Shown: positions 47,801 through 58,383 of the stretch, piece after piece
Position numbering within the stretch: position 1 is the stretch's first letter
How the letters are laid out: every line of letters begins with the position of its first letter
Source: Dillenia suffruticosa
Taxonomy: Eukaryota > Streptophyta > Magnoliopsida > Dilleniales > Dilleniaceae
DNA length: 64,000 nucleotides
Reading direction: 5' to 3'
Assembly (NCBI GenBank): GCA_033439265.1
Contig: JAVTVX010000012.1
Span: 17,184,501 to 17,248,500, forward strand
The notes under the pieces: generated by a model
Told to the model about the DNA's origin: nothing
Databases searched by the model: none
The model's input: the letters and a program-made list of their open reading frames with translations, nothing else
Position numbers and translations under genes: made by a program

Positions 47801-49967
47801 TTATAAATTTTTAGTAATTATTTGTTGTATTATATTTTTTACTAGATTTTTCTCAAATATTTTATTTAAACTTAAAGATTCTTGAATTTTTGTTTTAAAT
47901 TTCTTTTCGTTCTCTATAATTATGTCCTTTAAATTATTTAATAATTGATTTTTAATTTCTAAATTTTCTACTTGTATGATTGCATTAAATAATTCTTCTT
48001 TTCTTTGTTTCGTTAGAACATTAATATTCTTAAAACATATGGGTACTATTTGCTCTTCTTGTTCATCTCTTTTATTTTCTGATTCAGTCTCATCTTCACT
48101 TAAATATTTTTCTTGTTTAGTACTATTCTTACTCTGCTCTTGTTCTAAAGATTCACTTTCTTCTTTTTTTATTAAAAGATTCATTAATTCATTTCTTAAT
48201 TCTTCATTTTGAATTTCATTTATTTTCTTTTTAACATAATGTTTATTTGGTTTATGACCTGATTTTTATGCATTTTCAACGTACAATTATATCTGTTGAT
48301 TTTGATTTTTTTGATTTCTTATAGTATTTTTGGGGTTTATATTTTTTTTCTTTCTTTTGGTTCATAAGATTGATATTTTTGTTTCTTATTTTTAACATAT
48401 AAACGAAGGTACTTGTATTTTTTTTCATTCCAAATACCTCACAAAAACACCATAACTCTTTCTTAGTGTAATTATTTGAATACTTAGATTGTAATTTCAA
48501 TTTTGAGCATAAAAATTATCTTTTTTTGTATAAAAACAAATAATTGTCCAAAAGTTATGTTTTCAAATGGTATATCATCTCTTCCAATTACTTTTCTTAA
48601 TTTGTTCATTATTCTTTCTGCTATAAGTTTGGTAATCCTACTATAAATTTTCTTTTTAAAAGGATTGAATACAATCAGGTCATCTTTAAACTTGTGTGAT
48701 GAATATGTTTTTGTACCATCTATAATCTGATAATGTTGGAAATTTTAAATTTATTAAAACTACTTTAGAACTTATCATTTGTTCAATAGGGTTTCTGCAA
48801 AATGCATAACTATTGTACGAATTAATATTTCTGTTGAATTAGATTGTTGTCTTGCATTTCCTCTTTTATATGTTATTAACTCATTATGTGTTAATATTTT
48901 ATTTTTGGTTTTTTGGTTAAATTATTATCTTACCAAGATTTATTTTGTCATAAGAATCCATATATTAAGTTGTTAGTTATTTTTGGATTAGTAATATTTC
49001 CTATACTATATGCAATTTCTTCCATACACATTTGTTGTAATAAGTTTAAAATTTCATAATCGGATTTTCCATCAATATTCCATTTATATACTGTATCTCT
49101 AGAGAATTGTGCTACCTTAAATTCATTTATTTCTTCATATTGAATATTCATAGGAGTTGATCTAGAATAATAATTTTTTTTATGGTTTTTTAAAATATCT
49201 TGTTTTTTATTTTATTTATTTGAAATTTATCTTCACTAAATTATTTATCTCCTTATTCTAATATTGTAATTCTACTTGTGCTAGTGGAAGGGATATTTGA
49301 AGGATTATCCATAGGTTGTTAATTCTTAATAATGTATTTGTTCTTGGCAATAAATTAATTTTTTGTTCTTCTAATGATTCTGTTTTACAATTGGGTAAAG
49401 AAATGTCATACGGAAATTTAGTATTTTCTACTCTCATATGATCTAATTTTGCCGGTTCATATTCCAATTGATTTTCTGTATGATTTAAATTTTTATTGAT
49501 TACTATAATTGTTTTATTGTTAAATTTTTTTATATCTTCTATTTTTACTTCTGCATCATCTTGCTCTCGTCCCTCTTTAAAAGGAGATCCTATAATATCG
49601 TCTTCTTGTGTCGAGATAATAATTGTTTCTAACTGTGGATTTATTGCAGTCCTGCATTATTTATTGCTAATTTTCATTTTTTGTTTAAACTAGTATTAGC
49701 TTCTACTAAAAGTGTTTCACAACTAGATATTAAATTGTTTTTAATCAAATAAGTTTTTATCCAAGTAAACAATAATTGATTTGCTTGTTTTTCTATCATA
49801 TCTTTTTTCCCATAATTCTTTTAAATTTTTGTTGTATTTTTATATCTAATTGTTTAAATCATTGTCTTTCTTTTTCAAAATGTTTAAGATTATATTCCTG
49901 ATTTAAATACTCGTAATCTAGAGTCCATTTTTTAGTAATTATATTTATATAATGACTTCTTACTTGT
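47801..49967 (-). pseudogene. Pararetrovirus coat protein remnant
   Basis: From right to left there is an acidic, charged N-terminal part (49960-49260), the core with VYKWNIDGKSDYEILNLLQQ (about 49095-49035), KKELWCFCEVFG (about 48450-48420) and a Lys-rich stretch. A ruined zinc knuckle follows (KSGHKPNKHYVKK, about 48260-48220) with cysteines lost. A Glu/Lys-rich helical C-terminal part (48184-47801) closes it. The knuckle would bind the pregenomic RNA during packaging. Stops occur between the pieces. Confidence 0.75.
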
Positions 49968-51124
49968 GAAGGTGTCACGCCCCGAACCGGGGTCATGAAT
50001 AAGCCACCCATTACCCTGGATGCCAGTTATATTTTTACAAAAAATCGGACAGAATCTCCACATATTTCGGAGATCTCCCATGTACAATTTAACCTGTAAT
50101 ATTCATAACCATATTGTCAATTTAATAAAAGTGGTCATCCCGACCTCATAACCATTAACCAACCCACAACCGACAACTAAGACAATGCAAGGCTATAGAA
50201 ATTTCTAGCAGTTCTAGTCATAGACCTCTACTGTCATGCTAAACTAGAGTATAAGCAGCAGCCATATCGAGCTGACCTAAATGTTTATACACTTGTACAA
50301 TAAATTCCCAAATTAATATTTTAAATACATATAGGTGTCTCAATGCAAGTGAACCGAGTCAATATGAGAGTTTCTCAAATAAATGTCCATAATTATATAG
50401 TCATCTCAGAAAATAAATAGATGAATACATTAATTAAACTAAAATCTCCAATAATCGTAGCAGAAAATATGGTAACATCCATATCCAAACCCGGTACTAT
50501 CAAGTCTACGTCACAAGTATGAAATCACAAAATTTTTCTTCCGTCCGAGACTAATCCTGTGGGAAAGAAAGTGAGGGGTGGGTATCTATGGGAGGATACT
50601 CAGCAAGTGAGGGGATCGATATCGTGCTATCAATATCGAGAGTAAATTTGGAGTGTCAAAGCATGTAACATAATATCAAATGTGCGAAAATAATGTGCTG
50701 TTTCAAGAGTAAAACATATCTCAAGACACACATCAGAAAATAACATATGCATCAATCCATATATCAAGTCACATATGTAAAGCTGGCCGAACAAACAACC
50801 CCGGCAATGGTCTACCTCGATCATGGACTGGCGTATTGGGGGTTTTCACTATACAAGTATCAAATAATAGCTCTTTACCCTAATATTGACCACAGACTAT
50901 TTCAACTAGCCTGTAAATAATAATAATAATACATATATATATAGTCGGCCATGTATGGTGTCCCACCCAGTGCTAGACAGAGGTAAACTCACGTCCTCCC
51001 TGATGAGGGTCAACATGGGACACCCTACACATGACGATCTGACGGATACCTCCGACCGAAACGTATTCGGGCATAAGGGGTACCTCTACCAAATGTCCTT
51101 CGGAGCTACAGAATGCTATAGAAA

Positions 51125-51245
51125 GCATATCACCATATCACCAAGTCGGCCGGGCACATAACCCCATGCATCACGTCATCATGTCGGCCGGGCATATAGC
51201 CCCATGCATCGTAACATAACGTCGGCCGGACGTATAGCCCAAATA
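51125..51245. repeat. Tandem GTCGGCCGGGC repeats in solo LTR
   Basis: Three copies of GTCGGCCGGGCACATA / GTCGGCCGGGCATATA / GTCGGCCGGACGTATA followed by AGCCC or ACCCC, spaced about 40-50 bp. The same motif in complement (GCCGGGTGCCC) is repeated in the LTR fragment at 24840-24950. Confidence 0.8.
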
Positions 51246-53049
51246 ATACATGTAAATCCATTTAAAATTACGTGCCAATACAGTAAAAGTATTAAAACAT
51301 GTCAATATGTTAAAAAGAATGGCATAATATCCGGTTATCAAACTCATGGATGCAATTCAATAAAATCAACAGTTGAAACACTCCAATGGTCACAAAATAT
51401 GTCTATCAAAATCTAAAATTTAATTTTCACACGTATAGAAATCATGTTGTTTGAAAATCGGTAAAATATGATTTGTCAATCAATAGTAGATGTCAAAATC
51501 CCACTCACCGATTTGGGGAGCATAGCGCACTCCCTAATAAAACCACAATATGTAGAACAAAACCCCCCTCAATCGAATCACCAAACAAGTATGCAGGCAA
51601 ACCGTCCACAAATTTCACACCTGCGGAGTCATGGGAAATAAGCTATAACTTCTGCTATACAAGTCCAAATCAGATGGTTCTTATCTCAAATTAAACATAA
51701 GACCTAGACATAAAACTTTCGTGTTTTGGTCTCACAGTGAGTCAGATCATAAGAGGATCGCTAAATGAGTCACAAGGTCACTGCTAAAAACAGGACAGAA
51801 CAGCAAGTTTTTTTGTAAGTGATCTAATTTTGAAAATCTACCAAAAATTTCAACTCATGTCTAAATCAATCGAGCCATATCTCAGGATGTCTAGAATCCA
51901 ATGCAGAAAACCTCATATCATTTGGAGTTATGCTAAGGAAGTTATGATAAAAAGAGTATATACTGTCCCAGTGTCTAAAATGCATGTATTTTCCTTCCAA
52001 ATTTCTCATGCCATGTCTAAGTAGTTTAGGTCACTACCTTAATTCCTTATGTTTATTTATACCTACAATAAGTCTACAAAATTTAAGTGTTGGCATACTT
52101 CAAAAGCCCTTAGCAAAAATCAACTCAGCACACAGCATGCTCCATCCGCCAGTGCACTAGTGCAGCACCTGGAACCTGTGGCACCCCTTCACCCAACATT
52201 CGTGGAAATGCTCACAATTTAAGCACATGAACTCCCTAAAATTCAACACATTCCAACATCAAAAACCTCCCTTTACAAGCATGAAATGGAATCCCTTTGA
52301 TACACACAATAGTGCAAAAATTTCTACACGTTCACACACACTTCTCAAGTCTCTAAATGTACAAACAAACACTCAAACACTATTACTAATTCAAGCCAAA
52401 TTCTGCACATGTTTTCTGCCCATTTCCATGCCATAATGCATACATTTTCACACCACTTACATTCCAAAAGTCTTCACACTTTTGCATCTCATTCATATGC
52501 CAAAACACACATAATTTCATACCATTTTCATACTAAAAATCTGCACATACATAGGTTCAATTAAGGACATATTTTTGTACTCAAACCAAAACTAAAACAA
52601 GTCCAAACTTCCTGCATATAAGACCATGCCTCTAGCTCACTCAAAATACCTCAAAACATTCCATTTCAAGTCAAAACATGTGCAGAGTTTCTATACTCAT
52701 CCACATAGTTTCAGCATGCCAAAATCAATTTAAATCAGTCAAAGCACAATCCAACATACTCCAAAATTTCTGCACATTTAACCACATGCAATGTCTGAAA
52801 ATGCATTCTATTCGAATTTAGTTTATATTCTAGCATATACAAGACTTCTTATCCTAAATTTATCCTAAATTCAATAAATAAATTGAATGGGTCCGAAATC
52901 TCTCACCTAGGGTTTTCTCGGAGCACGAACCTTCGTCCGAATATCTCCTCAATCACTTCAAAATTTGCAATGCTCCCTATCAAGACAAAATTTATTAGTT
53001 AGGTCATAAACACTTAGATCAGAATCAAAACCCTAAATCAGTTACCTGA

Positions 53050-53840
53050 GTGGAGTTTCATGGGCTGTCACGAGCTCACAGGCCGTCGCGGGTTCGTGAG
53101 TTCGTGGATCAGTAGGCTGGCAGGCCTGCGGGCCGCAGTGGGTTCGCAGGCCATAGCGGGCTCACGAGCTGCAGCGGACTCGCGGGTTGTAGTAGGCTGG
53201 TGTGTGATCGTGCTCAGGTGCGCTCGCGGCCCAGCTTGCGCTCGCGAACCAACTCGCGCTCGCGGACTGAGGCGCGCACTCGTGAGCTAAGGTGGGCTCT
53301 CGCGAAAGGGTCACGCGTTGTGTTCGCGCTGTGCTCATACTTAGGATTAAGGCGTGCGCGGACTGAGGCGCTTGCTCTTAGACTGGGTCGTGCTCGCGAA
53401 CTGAGGCGCGCGGTGTTCGCGTGGGGAGGATCGCGCAGGGGCGATCATGCTCGTATTGGGTGGATCGCGCTGGGGCATGCTCGCGGGAGGGAGGATCGCG
53501 CTGTAGAGTGCTCGTGCGGAAAGGCGGTGCTCGCGGGAGGAAGGAGCAGCGGCGGTGGGTGGTGCGCTTGCGACGATGGGTGGCGGAAGGGAGGGAGACT
53601 ACGGCAGAGTGGGGAAGCCAAAGAGACAGAGCGACAGCGAGAGGGAGAGAGATGGTGAGACTTGCGGCCGAAAGGGGAAAGAGAGAAGTAAAGAGGGAGA
53701 GACGAGAGGTGGCGAATGGCGGCAATGGCGCACTCGCAGGAGGAAGGCGGAGAGAGTACGGCGGCCGCGGGAAGATGAAGAGTCAGGGAGAGAGAGAGAG
53801 AGAGGGAGAGAGAGAAAGAGAGAGAGAGAAAGGGATTAGG
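53050..53840. repeat. GC island and GA-rich tract in solo LTR
   Basis: 53050-53560 is GC-rich with many GCTCGCG, GCGGGTTCG and GAGGCGCGC words. 53560-53840 is GA-rich and ends in a GAGAGA microsatellite just before TTAGGGCTTTTAGCCCTAAT. Read on the sense strand this is a CT-rich leader followed by a CpG island, as in the fragment at 23630-23960. The many long overlapping open frames on both strands follow from composition and are not genes. Confidence 0.75.
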
Positions 53841-54105
53841 GCTTTTAGCCCTAATCCAATTTAGGGGGCGCTGCATTTCACTAAAATTTAAATTGTTTCA
53901 TTAAAACGGGATTTGTTTCGATTTGCAGATTCGGCAAATTAAAATATACCAAAATTTTAATTTAAATACCCCACAATCAAAAATCAATTTAAATAAATAA
54001 AATTTCTCTCTATATAAATAAACTGAGAAATATCTTATTTATATATATATATATTTCGAAAATGGTACAATATTACGGATACCACAGTGTCGATATTACA
54101 GAAGG

Positions 54106-55200
54106 TGTCAGAGAATTTAGTAGAGAAGTTTGTGTTTCTACTGGCTCTGGTATTGGTTTACTATATTTCATAAGAGTTTCTTCTTGTATTGGTATTGACG
54201 ATATTGAAACTCTTGTTGGTTCTAATGGTAATTTTATTGATTGTGCAAATGAATCTGATCGCCTAGATGGTTCAAGTAATTGTAAATAAGATGGTCTTCT
54301 AATACTAGGAAATTTTAGTATTATATTTCTTGGAGTTTCTTCTATTACTTACGAAATATTTCTTCTTTTTATTTGTGCAAATTCATTGTTGTTGATTTGA
54401 AAGTATTTTGGAATTGTAATTTCATCATATTTTAATAATCTTGGTATAAATACATTTGATTTTTCAAATTCTATTTATAGTAAGATTGTTCCATTATTGT
54501 TGAGAATTGTCTTATTAAATTTAGAATTTATTGATGATGTCATTAATCTATAATATACTCTATATATTATTACAAAATTTTTACTTCATTTTTTAAATTT
54601 GTTTCCTTATAAATGTATATCTAATATTAATGTATCTAATATATGTGAATCTGTTATGTTTACAAAGAAATTTGAACAACAATCAATTATATTAGTTCAT
54701 TACATATATTAATTTTTATCATAAGTTGTATAAAATCAATGTAACTTAATAACCTTTTGTCTCTAAGCGTCATGTATATTGATACATCTATTCCTAATCT
54801 AACCAATGGTTTAACAGTAATTCATATTAACTTATAATGTATATATCTATACCCTTTGTCTAAATATTTCTGTAAAGATGAGTTTGATAAAAGTTTTATA
54901 TTTTGATATTCTTTTCGTATTGAAATTATTTTTTTGTGAGTTTTAACCAAAAAAAAAAAAAACTGTTCTAAAATCTAATGGTCCTAATGAATATATGGTT
55001 TTCATTTTTTTTTTTAGGGAGTGGTCCAATTTCTATATTTTATAAGGTGCTATTCTTCATAATTTTATACAATACCTAAACTACTATTTCCTAATTCATA
55101 ACTAGTACTAGAAGTAGAACCTCTTTTTATTAACATTCTTCTTAAAGAAGAAGCTATATCCTTTATCAAACTATCTAGAATTCTTAAATCTAAGATTTAA
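54106..55200 (-). pseudogene. Pararetrovirus movement protein remnant
   Basis: On the minus strand the N-terminal part reads DSLIKDIASSLRRMLIKRG (55170-55113) and TSYELGNSSLG. The core has KYLDKGYRYIHYKLI and VKPLVRLGIDVSIYMTLRD (about 54880-54765), matching the 30K-type cell-to-cell movement protein of caulimovirids. The C-terminal part is Ser/Pro/Arg-rich (SIRRPSYLQLLEPSRRSDS, about 54310-54255) and is cut by the solo LTR. Several stops and shifts interrupt it. The protein would carry virus through plasmodesmata. Confidence 0.8.
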
Positions 55201-55431
55201 TGGGAATGACAGGAACAATCTACCGGGACTACCTACTGGCTGACCAACGGATTTACATTACCAATGTCTTACCAACACTAAACCTTATCTTACGATTCCT
55301 AAATAGTTTAATATTAAATAATCTTTCTTCTTTAAGAAACCTAGATCCCGTTGTTCTTATTAAGTCTTAGATTTAAGAAATCTAGGTAGTTTGATAAAGG
55401 ATATGGCTTATTCTTTAAGAAGAATGTTAAC
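55131..55431. repeat. Inverted duplication of the movement-protein start
   Basis: The left arm (55131-55196) and right arm (55365-55431) are inverted copies over about 67 bases with about 170 bases between them, sharing TAACATTCTTCTTAAAGAA and ATATCCTTTATCAAACTA. The left arm is movement-protein coding sequence. The right arm therefore is an inverted extra copy at the end of the viral block, directly next to the flanking direct repeat at 55433. Confidence 0.85.
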
Positions 55432-55432
55432 A

Positions 55433-55850
55433 AAATTTTTTTCTTAATCAAACTAATTATATTTATCTCCAAATTCTTTTCTTAATCAAACTAATAGTAT
55501 TTTACTAATTATCAAAACACATAAACATGCCAACAAATTTGATGTTAAAATGATTAATGTTTGAAATGTTTTGAATGGCTTAAAAGTTTTGTGGAAGAAA
55601 AAAAACCAATCAACCAAGACGGCTTGGAAAAATAACAATTGCAAAACATAAGTCGACCCATTCAATGTTCAAGTTGACTTGAAGAAGTCATGAGTGGACT
55701 CGCTCAAGATCAAAGAAGCATAGCTGATGAAAACTGAGGAAAAATCAAGATAGAAATTGACTTGAAGCGAGGATAAGTTAACCTGATGAGATCACAAGTT
55801 GACCCAAAGATGAAAGACTTAAGAAACAATAAAATTAACAAAGAAACAAG
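55433..55850. repeat. Direct repeat right of the pararetrovirus block
   Basis: Second copy of 42829-43275. 55433-55535 is the edge of the SIRE-2 LTR and 55536-55850 is SIRE-1 LTR. The plastid fragment interrupts it, and the last ~30 bases of the repeat follow at 56066. Confidence 0.8.
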
Positions 55851-56063
55851 TATGGAATGGTTTCACAGGATTCAACCAACTATCTTGATCATGGGATATC
55901 ATTGAGAAATAAGAATCCGTGTTATTAAAGGATTTCCTACGATTAGTTCTAGTATGGAATGAGTCAATCATCCACTTTGGTATCTTATTGAACAAAAATG
56001 GTGATATTGTTCCTCCATTGATCAAGAATTTCAATTTTTGGGAAGTATCATGATCATCCAATA
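55851..56063 (-). pseudogene. ycf2: Nuclear plastid DNA (NUPT): ycf2 fragment
   Basis: On the minus strand the whole 213 bp translates in one frame to a segment of the plastid Ycf2 protein: [30 protein letters not shown] and WLNPVKPFH are readable. Ycf2 belongs to the plastid import motor complex and is a protein of about 2,000 residues or more, so this is only about 70 codons. Similarity to ycf2 ends abruptly on both sides, where SIRE-1 LTR sequence resumes. The reading frame is still open, which suggests a fairly recent transfer compared with its surroundings. It cannot be functional. Confidence 0.92.
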
Positions 56064-56065
56064 AG

Positions 56066-57865
56066 AGTTAACATGAAACAACAAGAAGTCAACTTGTAGG
56101 AATGAGTCAACTTGAAGTAACAATGAATCAACTTGAAGCAAGTTCAAGTCGACCTGAAATGAGTTGACCTAAAATATAAGGAAGTTGATCTGAAAGAGTT
56201 GATAAGATATCTATACAATGAGATTTTCAATTTTGCTCAACCTAAGGGGCAAACAAGTTGACATACATAAATTCAAAGTTATATACGTGAGCTGCACAAT
56301 CAAAGTGGAATAAAGCACAAGTCGACTTGACCAATGCATGAGTCGACCTATACAAGCTTAGACATTACTGGACTCAAGCCCAAGACAAAAGCCAGACACA
56401 AGCTAGGATACGAGCCAGACATGAACCAGGACTTAAAGCTTGAGTCATACACCAGGCCAAATCAACTTACATATACTACAAGTTAACCAGCACATTCAAG
56501 ACAAAAAAATTTTAAGTAAGCCTAAGCTTAAGTCAACTTAAACACTATACATAGTCGACCAATATGTGTGCAGTACAATGAAAAGTTCAAAGGCCATTAA
56601 GTACAAGTCAACCTAACATTTATTCAAGTTAACCTAAATATAACATAGACCTCATAGAACACTCCCCCAGTCGACTATAAATATTAGCAAGTCAACTTGC
56701 GTGAGCCAAAATAGAAAATACATTGAGACAAATTGTACCAAGTCGGCCTATTACAAAAAGCCAGTCAACCTGCATTAAGCTAAACTTCACAAAGCATTAC
56801 TCAAGTTAACTAAAGAAGCAAAGCAAGTTATCCCACATAAGCTACAAAGCAAAGATGCCTAGGTACCATTAGGCACAAGTCAATTGAAGCCAACACAAGT
56901 CAACTTGCATAGGCAAAAAAGTGCAAAAGCTTGAGCAGAATACAACTCAAGTTGACATATCATCAAAACTAGTTGACCTGCACAAGCAATGAAGTAAAAA
57001 ATACTTAAGTGCCAACAAGCCCAAAACAAGAAGCATATACTAATCAACTTGCACATGCAACAAAGATGAAAACACTTAAACAGAATGAGGACCAAGTTGA
57101 CCCAAAGAGAGCACAAGTCAGCTTACATGAGCCACAATATGAAAATATTTATGTATCAACAAACAATAGTCGGCCTAAAGAGAGCACAAGTGGACTTGCA
57201 TGAGTAGCATAGCAAAAATATTGAAGCAGAATACACATAAAGTCAACCTAACATATAAATGAAGTCGACTTGCACTAATTTTGGACATTATAGAATTAAA
57301 AACTTTGTTGACCTCGCGAAAAGAGTCAACTTATTGTAAGTAATGTTTATGATTTAGAAAAGTTGTTTCAGTATTAAATAAGCTTCAACCACTTGCAATA
57401 ACTATGTTTCTACATTAAATAAAACTCAATAGATCTACTCAAGAAGCTTATAAATACAACATTTTATGAGAAGATAAATAGTGACCATAACATGTCTTTG
57501 AACATCGGTGAGTATTATCTTCAGCGAATTTAATTTTCTTTGTATTGTATTTTTCTTTTTGGGCTTGAATGACTTATCTAAAGTCAAAGTTTCATTGTAC
57601 ATCTTGTTTCACTTCCAAATCTTGTAAAAGACCATAAGGAAGGATTCCTTTGGTCCGGGGGACATTCAACATGTATTTAGTGAAACACGAGAGATTTAGC
57701 TTTGCTAGTTGCTATACAAAACTAGTGAGGAAAGTTTGAGAGAAACATTTATAAGGTCTAACTAGCACATGGGCAAACTAGTTGTATACTATTTGGAAAC
57801 ATAGTGGAATGAAAATCTAGGTACAACCGGGAGTGGATGTACACCGGGAAAGGTGAAACTACTAT
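56066..57865 (+). repeat. SIRE-1 3' LTR, last piece
   Basis: It aligns with about 12775 to 14550 of the 5' LTR, again rich in CAAGTCGACTTG derivatives. It ends at AAACTACTATA, about 120 bases short of the LTR end, and joins copia sequence directly. The missing end and the lack of a target duplication show a deletion at this junction. Confidence 0.85.
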
Positions 57866-58107
57866 AATATTGCAAATTTGTTCACAAAAGCATTATCCAT
57901 TACAATATTTGCAAAAATAGTTCAAGATTGGAATGTGGCACCTTAAAGTAATTAAATGATGCCATTATGAGGGGGAGCATTATATGAAAATCATATGTAT
58001 AAGGATGTACTCTTTTTCCTTCACTTAGAGATTTTGTCCGACTGGAATTTTTCCTAGTAAGATTTTAACCAGACATATTTATTATATAATGGACATCTAA
58101 GAGCAAG
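57866..58107 (+). pseudogene. pol: Outer copia pol C-terminus and 3' untranslated end
   Basis: NIANLFTKALS (57866-57898) is the conserved end of copia RNase H, followed by IVQDWNVAP. The frame then stops. The following sequence up to the LTR contains a TTTCCTAGTAAGATTTTAAC stretch and GAGGGGGAGC purine words that precede the 3' LTR in many plant copia elements. About 15-20 codons between FFIHDL (11600) and NIANLF were lost at the Sirevirus insertion. Confidence 0.8.
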
Positions 58108-58383
58108 TGTTATAAATGATAGAAAATTTGAATGGATATTCATAAGTAACATATTTTTAATATTTGACTATTGGTTTTTGGTTTTTTAGGTGAGTCTTGA
58201 CTTTTGAGTTGCTAAATTTAATGAATGTGATTATTCATTGTGTGACTTTTAGTTCTGTCAGACTTAATGAGAGTGACATTTTTGTATCTCTTTCTGTCTA
58301 TATATAGGTCTCTCTTTAAGATTTCCCTCTCTCTACATTGTGTTCATTTTTATGCTTTGATTTCATAATATTTTTATAATATT
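58108..58383 (+). repeat. 3' LTR of outer copia
   Basis: It begins TGTTATAAATGATAG and shares ordered blocks with 284-544. Both end in the same TTTTTATAAT context. It is 276 bp with a CTCTCTAC stretch near its end. Confidence 0.75.

Larger units (their letters stand above)
49973..54100 (-). mobile_element. 4.1-kb solo LTR of a chromovirus-like element
   Basis: On the minus strand it starts TGTAATATCGACACTG (54100) and ends GGGGCGTGACA (49973). A perfect 5-bp target duplication GAAGG flanks it (49968-49972 and 54101-54105). No gag, pol or primer-binding site is present, so it is a solo LTR formed by LTR-LTR recombination. Its ends and internal words relate it to the chromovirus LTRs at 17857 and 26424 and to the fragment at 23384. 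It splits the virus between movement and coat protein. GC- and GA-rich stretches inside give long but meaningless open frames. Confidence 0.88.
43276..55432 (-). mobile_element. Endogenous pararetrovirus (Caulimoviridae), near full length
   Basis: On the minus strand the order is movement protein (55200-54106), coat protein with zinc knuckle (49967-47800), protease, reverse transcriptase and RNase H (47700-45840), a further reading frame (45543-43763) and a promoter/polyadenylation region (about 43531-43425). This is the layout of plant double-stranded DNA pararetroviruses, not of an LTR element. Without the 4.1-kb solo LTR the block is about 8.0 kb, within the family's genome size range. The linear copy opens in the leader region. 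Every frame is broken by stops and shifts, so it is a fossil. The genus is not assignable by eye. Confidence 0.85.
11602..57865 (+). mobile_element. Sirevirus-type copia retrotransposon (SIRE-1), nested
   Basis: A ~3.1-kb 5' LTR (11602-14673) is followed by a primer-binding-like site, gag, protease, integrase, an envelope-like or accessory region and a purine-rich run-up to the 3' LTR at 30395. The 3' LTR begins TGTTGGCAAAATATG and is scattered over 30395-31333, 42932-43275, 55536-55850 and 56066-57865. Large palindrome-rich LTRs and a long post-polymerase region are hallmarks of Sireviruses (Maximus/SIRE lineage). RT and RNase H are deleted. The far right end of the 3' LTR is missing, so no target duplication survives. 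Confidence 0.85.
284..58383 (+). mobile_element. Outer Ty1/copia retrotransposon, split by nested insertions
   Basis: This is the frame of the window. Two similar ~0.27-kb terminal repeats (284-544 and 58108-58383) bracket gag, protease, integrase, reverse transcriptase and RNase H in copia order. The pieces are 284-2437, 9027-11601 and 57866-58383, which add up to roughly a normal 5-kb element. The rest of the span is nested insertion. Every domain carries stops and frameshifts, so the element is long dead. No matching 5-bp duplication is seen outside the two LTRs, consistent with decay at the ends. Confidence 0.85.

Noticed and set aside
53200-53876. Several long overlapping open frames on both strands (94-152 residues)
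   Set aside because: They lie in the GC island and GA-repeat tract of the solo LTR. Composition alone keeps the frames open, and none has a recognisable domain.
54062-54289. 75-residue + strand frame
   Set aside because: It overlaps the minus-strand movement-protein remnant, which explains the sequence, and begins inside the solo LTR.
43276-55432. Ty3/gypsy element instead of a virus
   Set aside because: No LTR pair or integrase is found, while a 30K-type movement protein is, and the gene order is that of a pararetrovirus.
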